Shown piece by piece: positions 27,838 through 38,746 of a DNA stretch of 64,000 nt. The stretch spans positions 186,001 to 250,000 of the forward strand of contig CANLBM010000001.1 in assembly GCA_947488845.1 (NCBI GenBank), written 5' to 3'. The stretch's first letter is position 1, and every line of letters begins with the position of its first letter. This DNA comes from an uncultured Sphingomonadaceae bacterium (lineage in GTDB: Bacteria; Pseudomonadota; Alphaproteobacteria; Sphingomonadales; Sphingomonadaceae). A model generated the notes under the pieces. That model was not told the origin of the DNA, did no database searches, and saw only the letters and a program-made list of their open reading frames with translations. The position numbers and the translations under genes were made by a program.

Positions 27838-30563
27838 CTTGTTACATCTCCTAATATTTCATCGGGGTCCGGCCGCAAGTGCCGGTTCCACTCGTCAATA
27901 ACGCATTGCCGGGCCTTGTCATAGCCGTCCAGAAGAGCCTCCCAGCTCTCCTGCCCCGCAGATTTGGCAATCAATGCGCGGCTGGTTACCGGTGGAAAGT
28001 CACAATCCGGAGACATCAACCGCAAGGCTACCAGCAAGCGGGCCATCAGTTCGTATGCGGCTACCATTTCCTCACCCAGATCACCCGTAGCCACCAGAGC
28101 CCGGACAGCTTTACCCAGTTGCGGATAGAGCGCCTCGCCGGTTTTCAACTGCAGAAAGTGGATGATAAATTCCCAGTCGACCAATCCGCCTTCCATCATC
28201 TTGGTATCGAGCGGCCCCTTGGGAGGTTTATGTTCGACGATATCCAGGCGCATCTTCCGCACCGCCTTGCGCAATTCTTCCGGCTCTCGGTCCTTGCGCA
28301 AGATTCCGCGAATCTGCTGCTCCAGATCGGCGCGGTCTGCAGGATCGCCGTAAACCGGACGCGCCCGGGTCAGAGCCATATGCTCCCAGTTCCAGGCGTT
28401 TTCCCGCTGATATTTGTAGAAACTCTCCAGCGTCACCGCCAGCGGCCCCTGCGTCCCCGATGGTCGCAACCTTGTATCCACTTCGTACAGTGGACCTGCC
28501 GCGGTCGGTACCGAAAGCGCCGTCACAATCCGGGCCGTCAGCCGGTTATAATATTGGGTCGCACCCAATGATCGTTTGCCATCGGATTCGGCGCTGTGAT
28601 CGCCGCTGAACAGGAAGATCAGATCGAGATCCGACGCGTGGGTCAGGCCCTCCCCGCCCAACCGGCCCAGCGCCAGAATCGACAGCGCGCAGCCAGGAAC
28701 TTTTCCGTGCGTCTCTTCAAATTCCTTGATGGTCGCGTCAGTCAGCACCTCGATCGCGGCTTCGGCCACCCGGGCATAGCCCGCCGATATATCCAGTGCA
28801 TCGTGACGGCCCTCAATCAGCTGGACCCCTAGAGCGAAGCGTTTTTCACCGACCCGGGCGCGCACCCGGTCGAGCAATATCTGATAATCGTCGCCGGGAT
28901 CCATCCGCCCGAATTGTTCCGCAAGCTTCTCTATCGACGGAGGCAGATCCAGCGCGGTGGCATCGATCAAACCGTCGAACAACTCCGCTCTCCGGGCCAG
29001 CGCATCGGCCAGCACCGGTGCATGGCTGAGAATCTTGCCGAGCAGGTCGAGCAACGCGGGCCGCGCTTCCAGAATCCGGAAGAAGTTGATCGCGGTCGGC
29101 AACTTTTCGATCAGACTGTCGAGCCGCGCCAGTGCCTTGGTGGAATTTGGTGCGGTAGCAATCGCATCAACCAGATCGGGCAGGATCGCTTCAAAAGACT
29201 CCTGGGCAGCGTTTGACCGCAGCGCCGTAACCTTGCCGCTCCGCCAGCGTTTGATTGCCTGCAGAAAGCTGTCCCCTTCCAGCAGATTTTTCCCGGCTAT
29301 CACCGCCGCCAGTTTTTCCTCATCCGCCGGCAGTCGGCTATCGTCATCCGGCTCGATCAGATCATCATAGATATGGCCGACCGCGTCGACATGCGGCGCG
29401 AGCAGGTCAAGCAATTGCCGGCCTGTTTCCAGCCCGTGCAGCCGCGCCACCCGGTCGAGATCTGCCTCCGCATCGGGCAAACTGTGGGTTTGCTGGTCAT
29501 TGACCATCTGCAGCCGGTGTTCGATGATCCGGTAGAGTTCGTAGGACTCGCTCAGCACTCTCGCCTTTTTGCCGTCGATCCGCCCTGCGTCGGCCAATGC
29601 TGCCAGCGCATCGCGCGTCGCCGGGATGCGCAAATCCGGTTGCCGTCCGCCAAAAATCAGCTGGTACATCTGGGCGTAAAATTCGGTTTCCCTGATCCCG
29701 CCGCGCCCGCGCTTCAGATCAAAGCCCGGTCCGAATTTCTGTCCCGCCGCATAATGATCGCGTATCTGCGCCGTGACCGATCCGATATTCTTGATCGCTC
29801 CATAATCCAGCGACCGCCGCCAGATGAACGGATTGATCGTTTCCAGAAAATATCGACCCAACTCGCGGTCACCGGCGGCGGCCCGGGAACGGATATAGGC
29901 CGCCTGCTCCCACGCCAGCGCGCTCGATTCATAATAGCTGATCGCCGCCTCCACCGGCAAGGCGACCGGGCTGACTTCCGGCGATGGCCGCAGCCGCATG
30001 TCGACCCGGAAGACATAGCCGTCGGCATCGCGGGCGTTGAGCGCTTCGACCAGCTGATGGCCGATCCGCCGAGCAGCATCGCTGGGGTCTTCCCTGCCCC
30101 GCACCGGGATTTTATCGGGATCATAGATGAAGATCGGATCGATATCCGACGAATAGTTGAGTTCGCGGCTGCCGTGCTTGCCAAGCCCGATGATCGAGAA
30201 ACCCTCCAGCGGCGCACCGGGATAGCGCGTCGCATATATGTCGGCCAGCGCCTCATCCAGCGCGCGGTCGGCGAAATCCGACAATTGGGTGATGACATCG
30301 GTGAGCGACAGTCGCCCGGCCAGATCGCCAATTGCCAGAGTCTGCGCCAGCGCACGCTTTTCGCGGCGCAATTTCTGCCGGACATTTTCGGCTCCCTCTC
30401 CTGCGCAGCGAACATATTCCAGCGCGGCCTCGAGATTCTCCGCTTCGAGGAGATCGGTGAGTTCGGGCTGGATCTGCATCGCCATGGCGAGAAACGGAGC
30501 ATTTTCGCGCGCGCGCAGCAGCGCGTCTTGCAGGGTCGTTGGTTCGGGCAGCCCGTCAATCAT
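27834..30563 (-). CDS. glnE: Bifunctional glutamine synthetase adenylyltransferase/deadenylylase
   Basis: Controls nitrogen assimilation by adding AMP to, or removing it from, glutamine synthetase under PII control. 909 residues with two nucleotidyltransferase domains: [20 protein letters not shown] near residue 127 (deadenylylase half) and [20 protein letters not shown] near residue 623 (adenylylating half), each followed by a regulatory helical region. The start ATG overlaps the tgt stop (ATGA). Confidence 0.96.
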   Translation of the reverse strand: MIDGLPEPTTLQDALLRARENAPFLAMAMQIQPELTDLLEAENLEAALEYVRCAGEGAENVRQKLRREKRALAQTLAIGDLAGRLSLTDVITQLSDFADRALDEALADIYATRYPGAPLEGFSIIGLGKHGSRELNYSSDIDPIFIYDPDKIPVRGREDPSDAARRIGHQLVEALNARDADGYVFRVDMRLRPSPEVSPVALPVEAAISYYESSALAWEQAAYIRSRAAAGDRELGRYFLETINPFIWRRSLDYGAIKNIGSVTAQIRDHYAAGQKFGPGFDLKRGRGGIRETEFYAQMYQLIFGGRQPDLRIPATRDALAALADAGRIDGKKARVLSESYELYRIIEHRLQMVNDQQTHSLPDAEADLDRVARLHGLETGRQLLDLLAPHVDAVGHIYDDLIEPDDDSRLPADEEKLAAVIAGKNLLEGDSFLQAIKRWRSGKVTALRSNAAQESFEAILPDLVDAIATAPNSTKALARLDSLIEKLPTAINFFRILEARPALLDLLGKILSHAPVLADALARRAELFDGLIDATALDLPPSIEKLAEQFGRMDPGDDYQILLDRVRARVGEKRFALGVQLIEGRHDALDISAGYARVAEAAIEVLTDATIKEFEETHGKVPGCALSILALGRLGGEGLTHASDLDLIFLFSGDHSAESDGKRSLGATQYYNRLTARIVTALSVPTAAGPLYEVDTRLRPSGTQGPLAVTLESFYKYQRENAWNWEHMALTRARPVYGDPADRADLEQQIRGILRKDREPEELRKAVRKMRLDIVEHKPPKGPLDTKMMEGGLVDWEFIIHFLQLKTGEALYPQLGKAVRALVATGDLGEEMVAAYELMARLLVALRLMSPDCDFPPVTSRALIAKSAGQESWEALLDGYDKARQCVIDEWNRHLRPDPDEILGDVTR

Positions 30564-31687
30564 GGGTTGAGATAATCGGCGCGGAATCGCGCGGCAAAAT
30601 CCGCGAACCGGCCTTCGGTAATCGCGTCGCGCATCCCCGCCATCAGCGCTTGATAATAAGCGATATTATGCTCGGTCATCAGCATCGCGCCCAATATCTC
30701 CTTCGCCCGGATCAGATGGTGGAGATAGGCGCGGCTGTGGTTCTTGCAGACCGCACAGGCACAATTTTCGTCCAGCGGCGCCAGATCCTCGGCAAATTTG
30801 GCGTTGCGGATGTTGAGCGCGCCCTGCGCGGTAAACGCCTGGCCATTGCGGCCCGAGCGGCTCGGCAATACGCAGTCGAACATGTCCACGCCGCGCTCGA
30901 CCGCCCCGACCAGATCATCGGGCTTGCCGACACCCATCAGATAGCGCGGCTTGTCGGCGGGCAATTGACCCGGCGCATAATCGAGCACGTCGAACATCGC
31001 CGCCTGCCCCTCGCCGACCGCCAGACCGCCGATCGCATAGCCGTCAAATCCGATCTCGATCAGCGCCTTTGCCGACGCCGCGCGCATGTCCTTGTCGAGC
31101 GAACCCTGCTGGATACCGAACAGCGCCGCTCTCGCCGCATGGTCCTTGCCGCTGTCAAAGCCGTCGCGCGAGCGCCTGGCCCAGCGCATCGAACGCTCCA
31201 TCGACGCCTGCGCTTCCTCGCGAGTGGCGCCATTCTTGGTACATTCGTCAAAGGCCATGACGATATCGCTGCCCAGCAGCCGCTGGATTTCCATCGACCG
31301 TTCCGGCGTCAGCATGTGGCGCGAGCCATCGAGATGGCTCTGGAATTCCACCCCGTCCTCGCTCAATTTTGTCAGCTCCGACAGGCTCATCACCTGATAG
31401 CCGCCGCTGTCGGTCAGGATCGGACGATTCCAGTTCATGAACTTGTGCAGACCGCCAAGCCGCGCCACCCGCTCCGCTCCGGGCCGCAGCATCAGATGAT
31501 AGGTATTGCCCAGGATGATATCCGCGCCGGTCGCACGCACCGTCTCCGGTTTCATCGCCTTGACCGTCGCGGCCGTCCCCACCGGCATGAATGCAGGCGT
31601 GCGAATATCCCCGCGCATCATCTGGATCGTGCCGGTCCGCGCCTTGCCGTCAGTCGCGGCGATGGAAAAGGAAAAACGCTCAGCCAT
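30560..31687 (-). CDS. tgt: tRNA-guanine transglycosylase
   Basis: Exchanges guanine 34 for preQ1 in tRNAs with GUN anticodons, the entry step of queuosine placement. 375 residues: [18 protein letters not shown], catalytic Asp in [13 protein letters not shown], second catalytic Asp in [11 protein letters not shown], and the zinc site [17 protein letters not shown] (C-x-C-x2-C and His). Other queuosine genes in the window are queA (37707) and gluQ (1). Confidence 0.96.
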   Translation of the reverse strand: MAERFSFSIAATDGKARTGTIQMMRGDIRTPAFMPVGTAATVKAMKPETVRATGADIILGNTYHLMLRPGAERVARLGGLHKFMNWNRPILTDSGGYQVMSLSELTKLSEDGVEFQSHLDGSRHMLTPERSMEIQRLLGSDIVMAFDECTKNGATREEAQASMERSMRWARRSRDGFDSGKDHAARAALFGIQQGSLDKDMRAASAKALIEIGFDGYAIGGLAVGEGQAAMFDVLDYAPGQLPADKPRYLMGVGKPDDLVGAVERGVDMFDCVLPSRSGRNGQAFTAQGALNIRNAKFAEDLAPLDENCACAVCKNHSRAYLHHLIRAKEILGAMLMTEHNIAYYQALMAGMRDAITEGRFADFAARFRADYLNP

Positions 31688-31841
31688 GGACCCGCCCGAT
31701 TCCCGCTTGGAGACCAGATTTTACGGCTTCAATTTTGTATTTGTCTGTCGATGGTGTAACCAATGGCCCGTCCTGTTCGAATTGCTCGGCATCTGTGCAG
31801 GATGGCAACGGATTTTCAAAGAGCTAAATCGGGAGTATTTT

Positions 31842-32201
31842 ATGACAAAAGCGACAAAACTGGGTTCGGCAGCAACCGCATTGATCGCCGCAGCCGCCCT
31901 TTCCGCCTGTTCCGGCGGCACCAGCGAAGCCACCGGCGAAAGCGCTGAAGCAACCGGCAGCGAAGTGACCGAAGTCGCCGCTGCGGAAAAGGAAAAATGC
32001 TACGGCATCGCCTTGGCAGGCGAAAATGATTGCAAGGCGGGCGAAGGCACCAGCTGTGCCGGCACGTCGGTTCTTGATTATCAGGGCAATGCCTGGAAAA
32101 ATACCGACGCTGGCGAATGCGAAGCCATGGGCGGTTCGCTCACCGAAGTCGCCGACAATGATCCCCCGGTTGCGCCAGTAGCGGCTCCTGCCGAAGGCTG
32201 A
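31842..32201 (+). CDS. DUF2282/bufferin-like (BufA1-type) lipoprotein
   Basis: 119 residues; GGGAG at 31831-31835 serves ATG 31842. The signal sequence ends in a lipobox LSAC (Cys23), predicting an acylated, membrane-tethered protein. After a Thr/Glu/Ala-rich linker comes a core that matches bufferin precursors: [39 protein letters not shown], with Cys53, 64, 72 and 93. Bufferins are copper-sequestering peptides whose cysteines are modified by a DUF692 enzyme encoded beside them. Here no DUF692 (bufB) or bufC gene adjoins, so it is an orphan. Metal binding is inferred. Confidence 0.78.
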   Translation: MTKATKLGSAATALIAAAALSACSGGTSEATGESAEATGSEVTEVAAAEKEKCYGIALAGENDCKAGEGTSCAGTSVLDYQGNAWKNTDAGECEAMGGSLTEVADNDPPVAPVAAPAEG

Positions 32202-32223
32202 ACCCGAGGAAAATGATATCGGG

Positions 32224-32251
32224 AAAGGGCGGTTCGTTTGGGCCGCCCTTT
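32224..32251 (+). terminator. Terminator-like hairpin after the bufferin-like gene
   Basis: AAAGGGCGG (32224-32232) pairs with CCGCCCTTT (32243-32251), loop of 10 nt, 22 nt past the stop. The U-tract is short (TTTGCGTTT). The remaining sequence to 32386 shows nothing recognisable. Confidence 0.7.
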
Positions 32252-32386
32252 GCGTTTGGCCAGAGCTGGCTCTGCCCGAAAGCAGACCTTGGCTTTGGCC
32301 GCTATTGGCGCAGCAATTGGGTGGTTGGCGGACATTGAGCCATACTCTAGCTGATGCCCGCTTTACCCCAAAAAGGGACGTTGCGG

Positions 32387-33661
32387 TTAGTGAACCAATA
32401 GCATTCGTAGATCATTGACGTTGGTGCCGGATGGTCCCGTCATCAGCAAGGCATTGGCCATTTCAAAAGCGCGATAGCTGTCATCGCGATCGAGAAACTG
32501 GCAGGCTTGTTCCGCGCCACCCATGTCTTGCAAGATGCCGGGCCATAGGAACGCGCCCGCATTATCTTCCGAACCGTCAATGCCATCGCTATCCGCAGCG
32601 AAGCCGCAGATATCCGGCTCGCCCTTCAATGCCAGGGCGCAGGCCAGCAGATAGGCGGTGCAACGGCCACCGCGACCATTGCGGTTGCGCAGGGTCACCG
32701 TCGCCTCGCCCCCCGATATCAGGGCCGCCTTGCGACCACTGGCCTTGATCGCCAGCGCCTGTGCGGCATGGTCGCGCCCGAGTTCAAGCGCGTCGCCCTC
32801 AAGCGCGTCTCCGAGCATGATCGGTTCATAGCCCATGGCGCGGACCGCTGCGACCGCCGCTGCGCACATGTCCGCCGGACGGGCACAGAGTTCGGCGGTC
32901 GTGCGCTGCATCTTCGGATCGCCGGCCTTCGGCGTTTCCAGCGCGCCGGTGAGCAACCGGCTCTGGATCGCTGGCGGCAGCGTGATGTCATATTTGTCGG
33001 CAATCGCCAGCGTATCGGCGCAGGTCGAGCTGTCCGCGACCGTCGGGCCCGAACCGATCATCGCGATATCGTCGCCGGGAATGTCGGAAATGGCGATCAT
33101 ATGGGTTGCCGCCGGCCAGGCTCTCGCCGCCAGCCGTCCGCCCTTGATCGCCGAGAGATGTTTGCGAACCATGTTCATTTCGCTGATCGGCGCGCCGCTG
33201 CCCAGCAGCGCCCTGGTGACGGCCTGTTTCTCGACCAGCGATATCCCGTCGGCCGGCGCGGGGAGCAGCGCGCTGGCGCCGCCCGACATCAGCACCAGCA
33301 GCAGATCATCTGCGCCAAGCGCGTCTGCTGCCTGCAATGCGCATTGCGCCGCCTCCGCGCCGACAGAGTCCGGAACCGGATGCGATGCCTCGACAATCTG
33401 CAGATTGTCCGGCGCAAAGCCCGGCTCGACATAGCCCTGACGGGTGACGATCAGGCCTTCGACATTTTCCGGCAGGCGATCAAGAATGGCAGCCGCCATC
33501 TGGCTGGCCGCCTTGCCAATGGACAGCAGGTAAGTCCGGCCGCGCACCTGTGGCCATTGGACGTCGCGCATCGCGTTGGCGGGCAGCGCCGGTTGCAGCG
33601 CCTGCAGATAGAGATCCTTTAAAAAAGCTTTTATTGAATCGGGATTTGTTGTTTGATGCAC
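32387..33661 (-). CDS. Glycerate 2-kinase (MOFRL/DUF4147 family)
   Basis: Phosphorylates D-glycerate to 2-phosphoglycerate. About 424 residues from GTG 33661; an ATG further up (33742) would overlap the divergent phosphorylase gene. Seen: LLSIGKAASQMA, VLMSGGASALLPAP, NMVRKHLSAIKGGRLA, SDIPGDDIAMIGSGPT and the MOFRL block GGEATVTLRNRNGRGGR. It lies head to head with a GH13_18 phosphorylase gene whose predicted product is glycerate, so it probably feeds that glycerate into glycolysis. Confidence 0.88.
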   Translation of the reverse strand: MHQTTNPDSIKAFLKDLYLQALQPALPANAMRDVQWPQVRGRTYLLSIGKAASQMAAAILDRLPENVEGLIVTRQGYVEPGFAPDNLQIVEASHPVPDSVGAEAAQCALQAADALGADDLLLVLMSGGASALLPAPADGISLVEKQAVTRALLGSGAPISEMNMVRKHLSAIKGGRLAARAWPAATHMIAISDIPGDDIAMIGSGPTVADSSTCADTLAIADKYDITLPPAIQSRLLTGALETPKAGDPKMQRTTAELCARPADMCAAAVAAVRAMGYEPIMLGDALEGDALELGRDHAAQALAIKASGRKAALISGGEATVTLRNRNGRGGRCTAYLLACALALKGEPDICGFAADSDGIDGSEDNAGAFLWPGILQDMGGAEQACQFLDRDDSYRAFEMANALLMTGPSGTNVNDLRMLLVH

Positions 33662-33725
33662 TGCACAATAAGGGCCCGATTGTTCCGCCGGGGTCAAGAA
33701 GATTTTCGGAGTGACAGAAGCAGCC

Positions 33726-35489
33726 ATGAATGATCGCGCCACTATCGACCATCTTCTGCAACGGCTGACGGCGCATCTGGGCGCGGTCTATCCCGACCAC
33801 GATTGCGAGGCACTGGCAAAGCGCATCGTCGACCTGTTCTGGCCCGACAAGAGCAAGATGATCCCGCGGTCGGAAATCACCAACAAGCATTTGTGGGACG
33901 AGAGCGATATCGCGATGATCACCTATGGCGGCACGATCCGCTCGGATGGCGAGCGACCGCTGCGGACGCTGCATCGCTTCCTGAAGGAGCATATCGGCCA
34001 GACCATCGGTGCCGTGCATATCTTGCCGTTTTTTCCCTATAGCTGTGATGACGGGTTCGGGGTGATCGACTATCTTGCGGTCGATGAGGAGCTGGGCGAC
34101 TGGTCTGATATCGAGGCCATTGCCGGTGATTATCGCCTGATGGGCGATCTGGTGATCAATCACGGATCGAGCAAATCCGTCTGGTTCCAGCAATTTCTGT
34201 CCGATGAAGCGCCGGGCAAGGATTATTATTACACCGCCGATCCCGCCGCCGACCTCGGGCAGGTGGTGCGTCCGCGCGCGCATCCGCTGCTGACGCCGTT
34301 TCGCACGGTGTCCGGCGACCGCCATGTCTGGAGCACATTCAGCAGCGACCAGCTGGATTTCGATTTCACCAATCCCGAGCTGCTGATCGAATTTGTCAAG
34401 ATCATCGCCGCCTATATCGACCATGGCGTGCGGATTTTCCGGCTCGACGCCGTAGCCTTCCTGTGGAAGAAAATCGGCACACCCTCGATCAATCTCGACG
34501 AAACCCACGAGATCATCCGGCTGTTGCGCACGCTGATGGACCATCATGCCGAGACGCTGATCATCATCACCGAAACCAACATCCCCAATCACGAGAATCT
34601 GACCTATTTCGGCAACCAGAACGAAGCGCATGTCATCTATAATTTCTCGCTGCCGCCGCTGCTGGTCCATGCGCTGCTGACCGGCAACGCGCTCTATCTG
34701 AAGCGTCTGACGCGGAGCAATCCGCCGGCGCTGACCGGTTGCACCTATCTCAATTTCACCGCCAGCCACGACGGGATCGGCCTGCGCCCGACCGAAGGGG
34801 CGCTGCCGCAGGGCGAGGCCGACCAGATGCTGGCCACTATCCAGAGCTTTGGCGGGCGCGTGTCGATGCGGCGCGGGCCGGGCGGAACCGAGAAACCCTA
34901 TGAGATGAACATCTCCTTTTTCGAGGCGATGCAGGGCACGCTGGATGGACCGGACGAATATCAGATCGACCGGTTCATGGCGGCGATGGCGATCATGCTG
35001 GCGCTGGAAGGCATTCCGGCCATCTATATTCACAGCCTGCTGGCAACGCCGAACGGCTATGAGGATGTCAACCGGACCGGGAATAACCGGTCCATCAACC
35101 GGTCGCAGCTGGACTATGAGACGATCAGCGCCAAGCTGGCCGACCCGGAAACCGTCGAGGCGCAGGTCTTCAACCGTTTTCTGTCACTGGTCGAGACCCG
35201 CAAGAAACAGCAGGCCTTCCACCCCAATGCGGTGCAATTCACGCTAGCGCTGCCCGAAGGGCTGTTCGGCATCTGGCGCCAGAGCCGCGAACGGACACAA
35301 AGCATCTTCGCGATCAGCAACGTGACAAACGAAGAAAAGACGCTGTCGCTGGCGGACATCAATCTGATCGCCGGGGACCGCTGGTGGGATCTGATTTCCG
35401 GCCATATCATCACCGACATCGAGGGTGATTTCAGCCTTTCGCCCTATCGCACCGTCTGGTTCAGCAACGTCGCGCCCGACCCGGACTAG
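33726..35489 (+). CDS. GH13_18 glycoside phosphorylase, probable glucosylglycerate phosphorylase
   Basis: 587 residues of the sucrose-phosphorylase-like alpha-amylase subfamily. Barrel motifs: GAVHILPFFPYS, DLVINHGSSKS, the nucleophile Asp in VRIFRLDAVAFLWK, acid/base Glu in IIITETNIPN, and TASHDGIGLRP for the transition-state Asp. Neighbouring genes for a glucosyl-3-phosphoglycerate synthase, its phosphatase and glycerate kinase point to 2-O-alpha-D-glucosylglycerate as substrate, giving glucose 1-phosphate and glycerate. Sucrose or another glucoside is the alternative. Confidence 0.82.
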   Translation: MNDRATIDHLLQRLTAHLGAVYPDHDCEALAKRIVDLFWPDKSKMIPRSEITNKHLWDESDIAMITYGGTIRSDGERPLRTLHRFLKEHIGQTIGAVHILPFFPYSCDDGFGVIDYLAVDEELGDWSDIEAIAGDYRLMGDLVINHGSSKSVWFQQFLSDEAPGKDYYYTADPAADLGQVVRPRAHPLLTPFRTVSGDRHVWSTFSSDQLDFDFTNPELLIEFVKIIAAYIDHGVRIFRLDAVAFLWKKIGTPSINLDETHEIIRLLRTLMDHHAETLIIITETNIPNHENLTYFGNQNEAHVIYNFSLPPLLVHALLTGNALYLKRLTRSNPPALTGCTYLNFTASHDGIGLRPTEGALPQGEADQMLATIQSFGGRVSMRRGPGGTEKPYEMNISFFEAMQGTLDGPDEYQIDRFMAAMAIMLALEGIPAIYIHSLLATPNGYEDVNRTGNNRSINRSQLDYETISAKLADPETVEAQVFNRFLSLVETRKKQQAFHPNAVQFTLALPEGLFGIWRQSRERTQSIFAISNVTNEEKTLSLADINLIAGDRWWDLISGHIITDIEGDFSLSPYRTVWFSNVAPDPD

Positions 35490-35500
35490 TCTTCCCCGGC

Positions 35501-36715
35501 CTAATCTTCGTTATCGAGCCGCACCGCTTCCTTGAACCGGTCGGTAAAATCCGGAATGGCGCTGTTGATCCGGTTCCAGTTGGCCATGAAGGGCGTCTCG
35601 TTTGGCGATTCGAGAAAGACTTCGCCAGCGGTCATGATATTCTGCGCGAACAGTTCGACCGTCGTTTCTTCCTCGTGCCGGTCGAGCGTCAGGCCGTTCA
35701 TCACCGCATCATTGTAGAAGGTCTCGATTCTGTCGAGCGCGATCCGGAAATAGGTCGCCTTGAGCGTGCGGAAGGTGCCGGCCGAAAACACCTGCCCGTC
35801 GGTAGCCAGCTTGCGGAACAGCGACTTGGTGATGTCGATGCTCATCTTCGACAGACCGCCCTCGGGATTGTCGTGCGAAACCGACTGGTGCTTGTGGTCA
35901 TAATTGTCGGCAATCTCGACCTGGCATATCGACTGGGTCGACTGGTTCCGCCACACTTCGGACAATACGCCGACCTCCAGACCCCAGTCGGACGGGATGC
36001 GGATATTCTTGACCACCTGACGCCCCATCGCGAATTCGCCCGCCAGCGCGTAGCGGAAGCTGTTCAGATAGGTGATATAGTCGTTCGGTTCGCAGACTTT
36101 CTTGAGCGCGGCGAGCAAGGGCCCGATCAGCAGGCGGACGACCCGGCCATTGAATTTCTCCTCGGTTGTTCGTGCATAATAGCCCTTGGAGAAGACATAG
36201 GGGAAAGTGGGATTGGCCACCGGATACATCAGCCGCGCGAGCAGTTCCCGGTTGTAGGTCAAGATGTCGCAGTCGTGGAGTCCGACAACCTGTGCATTGG
36301 TGGCGGAGAGGAAATAGCCGAAGCAGAACCAGACATTGCGTCCCTTCCCCGGTTCCGCCGGTGACAGCCCGCGCTCCTTCAGCTCGCCATCAAGCGCGGT
36401 CAGCCGCGGACCGCTGTTCCAGAGGATATGATGGCGTTGCGGCAGGCGCGAAAAATATTGCTTCGCATATTCGAACTGGTCCTTGTCGGCGCGGTCCAGC
36501 CCGATGATGATATCGTCCAGATAGGGCACCTTGCACAGTTCATCGACGATATTTTCAAGCGCCGGGCCTTCCAGTTCGGAGAACAGGCTGGGCAGGACCA
36601 GCGCCATTGGATTGGCTTTGCGAAAGCCCATCAAATCGGTCTCCAGCGATTCGACCGAACGATCGGACAGATTGTGGAGCGTGGAAATTGAACCGTTTTG
36701 ATGAAAATCAGCCAT
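35501..36715 (-). CDS. Glucosyl-3-phosphoglycerate synthase-like glycosyltransferase
   Basis: 404 residues, GT-A fold. LVLPSLFSELEGPALENI begins the nucleotide-sugar-binding domain; VVGLHDCDILTY holds the D-x-D metal motif; WGLEVGVLSEVW is the typical acceptor region of GpgS/MpgS enzymes. The reaction would be NDP-glucose plus 3-phosphoglycerate to glucosyl-3-phosphoglycerate, the first step to the compatible solute glucosylglycerate. The phosphatase gene lies 34 nt upstream on the same strand. Mannosyl specificity cannot be excluded. Confidence 0.78.
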   Translation of the reverse strand: MADFHQNGSISTLHNLSDRSVESLETDLMGFRKANPMALVLPSLFSELEGPALENIVDELCKVPYLDDIIIGLDRADKDQFEYAKQYFSRLPQRHHILWNSGPRLTALDGELKERGLSPAEPGKGRNVWFCFGYFLSATNAQVVGLHDCDILTYNRELLARLMYPVANPTFPYVFSKGYYARTTEEKFNGRVVRLLIGPLLAALKKVCEPNDYITYLNSFRYALAGEFAMGRQVVKNIRIPSDWGLEVGVLSEVWRNQSTQSICQVEIADNYDHKHQSVSHDNPEGGLSKMSIDITKSLFRKLATDGQVFSAGTFRTLKATYFRIALDRIETFYNDAVMNGLTLDRHEEETTVELFAQNIMTAGEVFLESPNETPFMANWNRINSAIPDFTDRFKEAVRLDNED

Positions 36716-36749
36716 AGATGTCCCTGTGTTTGCGGAGAGACGAGCCTAA

Positions 36750-37586
36750 TCAGCTTTGCTGCAGGTTTAAACCCAATTCTGCCAGAATTTCTGTCACCGC
36801 GATTACCCATCCCTCGGGTCCCGGCAAGGGAGCCGTGCGAACATGGGGGTTGGTAGATTCAATAGTCACGCCTTCAGGGTTTGGCATGATCACACCAAAA
36901 TCGGCGGCCTCAATCATCGCCAGATCATTCGGACCATCCCCAAGGGCGATTGAGACTATGTCGTAATCCGGGTTCCATTCGGCAGCGGCCTTGACGACAT
37001 AGTCCATTGCCTTTTCTTTGGTGGCGTGACCGGTCAGATGATAAAATCGTCCCCCGCGCTGAAGCTGGATATTGGCCTGTCCTACAATAGATTCCAAGGC
37101 AGCCAGTTCCTGATCTGTACCGGACCATGAAAAAGGCTCCGTCGCCTGACGGTCTTTGGCACGCTTTGCATCATCAAAGGATAGCCCGGTAGCTTTGCCG
37201 ACTTCTGCCACACACATATCCGAAAACCCGTGCACATGACTACGAATAGACGGGGGCAGCTTTTGGATATGGCTCAGAATCTCCTGATATCCGACTCCCA
37301 AAGTGAGGGTTTTCGATCTTTTGCCATCCTTCTCAAAATAATCTTCGGGACCATGTATCACTGATCCATTTTCCGTCACGCCAATGGAAAAGGGGATGGG
37401 GACCTCTTGCTTCAACCAGAGCAATTCCGAAAATGTCTTGCTGGTTATCGGAACAATTTCCGCCATATGCTGATCGCATAGCAGCCGGATAAGGCCATCA
37501 GCCGGTTCTGCTGAATAGCTCTCGTGGTCCAACAAGGTGCCATCCAGGTCGGTAAATATAACAGGATGGATAGATGGTTTTGACAT
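36750..37586 (-). CDS. HAD-IIB phosphatase, glucosyl/mannosyl-3-phosphoglycerate phosphatase
   Basis: 278 residues from ATG 37586 (an ATG three codons upstream is also possible). HAD motif I is FTDLDGTLLDH, motif II around PITSKT, motif IV is ALGDGPNDLAMIEAADFGV; the type-IIB cap sits between. It matches the MpgP/YedP group that dephosphorylates hexosyl-3-phosphoglycerate to hexosylglycerate. Upstream of, and probably co-transcribed with, the synthase gene, so the pair completes glucosylglycerate synthesis. Confidence 0.85.
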   Translation of the reverse strand: MSKPSIHPVIFTDLDGTLLDHESYSAEPADGLIRLLCDQHMAEIVPITSKTFSELLWLKQEVPIPFSIGVTENGSVIHGPEDYFEKDGKRSKTLTLGVGYQEILSHIQKLPPSIRSHVHGFSDMCVAEVGKATGLSFDDAKRAKDRQATEPFSWSGTDQELAALESIVGQANIQLQRGGRFYHLTGHATKEKAMDYVVKAAAEWNPDYDIVSIALGDGPNDLAMIEAADFGVIMPNPEGVTIESTNPHVRTAPLPGPEGWVIAVTEILAELGLNLQQS

Positions 37587-37706
37587 GATCACCAACGACC
37601 TAGCAGCTTGGCCTTTGCTGCAAAACGGGAATGTGATTAAAATCCGGTGTTGCGGCCGTAACGGGCATCATGTTCCCGCTGTCATTTACTGCGAGATCAT
37701 CACTCT

Positions 37707-38738
37707 TCAAACTTTCGGCAGCAACAGACTGGAATCCCCATAGCTGTAAAAGCGATACCGTCCGGCAATTGCATGGGCATAGGCCGCCTGCATCGTCTCC
37801 AGTCCCATCAGCGCGCTGACCAGCATGAACAGGGTCGATTTGGGCAGATGGAAATTGGTCATCAGGCCGTCGGTCGCGCGGAATTTATAGCCGGGCGTTA
37901 TGAAAATATCGGTGTCGCCCTCGAACGGACGGATGATGCCGTCTTCGCCGGTCGCGCTTTCCAGAAGGCGCAGGCTGGTGGTGCCGACTGCGATCACCCG
38001 GCCTCCCGCTTGCCGCGCGGCGTTAAGACGGTCGGCGGTGGCGGCATCGATCCGGCCCCATTCGCTGTGCATCTGGTGCTCGTCGGTTTCGTCGACCTTG
38101 ACCGGCAGGAAGGTCCCCGCGCCGACGTGCAGCGTCAATATTTCGCGCCCCACACCCGCCTCGGCCAGCGCGGCCATCAGCTCATCGGTGAAATGCAGCG
38201 CCGCCGTCGGCGCAGCGACCGCACCTTTTTCGCGCGCAAACATGGTCTGATAGTCATCGGCATCGCGTTCATCGATCACCCGCTTGCTGGCGATATAGGG
38301 CGGCAGCGGCATCGTGCCGGCGCGCTCGAGCAGCAGCTCGACCGGCTCGTCGCCGAGAAAATGCAGAATGAAGCTTCCATCGTAGAGCCTGGCTTCGGCT
38401 TCGGCAAACACGTCCATGCCGAAATCAACGGTCTCGCCGACGCGCAACCGCTTGGAGTTGCGAATGAACGCCTGCCAGCGGCGAAGGTCGACCCGCTTGT
38501 GCAGAGTCGCGCCGATTTTTGCCTCACCGCGCGTGCCTTGCAGCTGCGCGGGAATGACCTTGGTATCATTGAAGACCAATATGTCTTTGGGACCGAGCAA
38601 TTTCGGCAGGTCGCTGACAATATGGTCCGATATCTGATCCCCCGAGACGCTCAGAAGCTTCGCGCTGTCGCGCGGAACCGCCGGTCGCAATGCGATACTG
38701 TCCTGCGGCAGCGCAAAGTCGAATAGATCAACGCGCAC
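37707..38738 (-). CDS. queA: S-adenosylmethionine:tRNA ribosyltransferase-isomerase
   Basis: Converts preQ1 in tRNA to epoxyqueuosine using the ribosyl part of SAM. 343 residues: [80 protein letters not shown] and [16 protein letters not shown] are all family blocks. It follows the peptidyl-prolyl isomerase gene on the same strand with an 8-nt gap. Confidence 0.96.
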   Translation of the reverse strand: MRVDLFDFALPQDSIALRPAVPRDSAKLLSVSGDQISDHIVSDLPKLLGPKDILVFNDTKVIPAQLQGTRGEAKIGATLHKRVDLRRWQAFIRNSKRLRVGETVDFGMDVFAEAEARLYDGSFILHFLGDEPVELLLERAGTMPLPPYIASKRVIDERDADDYQTMFAREKGAVAAPTAALHFTDELMAALAEAGVGREILTLHVGAGTFLPVKVDETDEHQMHSEWGRIDAATADRLNAARQAGGRVIAVGTTSLRLLESATGEDGIIRPFEGDTDIFITPGYKFRATDGLMTNFHLPKSTLFMLVSALMGLETMQAAYAHAIAGRYRFYSYGDSSLLLPKV

Positions 38739-38746
38739 AGTCTGGA

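Noticed and set aside
35501-36715. Glycosphingolipid glycosyltransferase
   Set aside because: Context with HAD-IIB phosphatase, GH13_18 phosphorylase and glycerate kinase explains it better as glucosyl-3-phosphoglycerate synthase.
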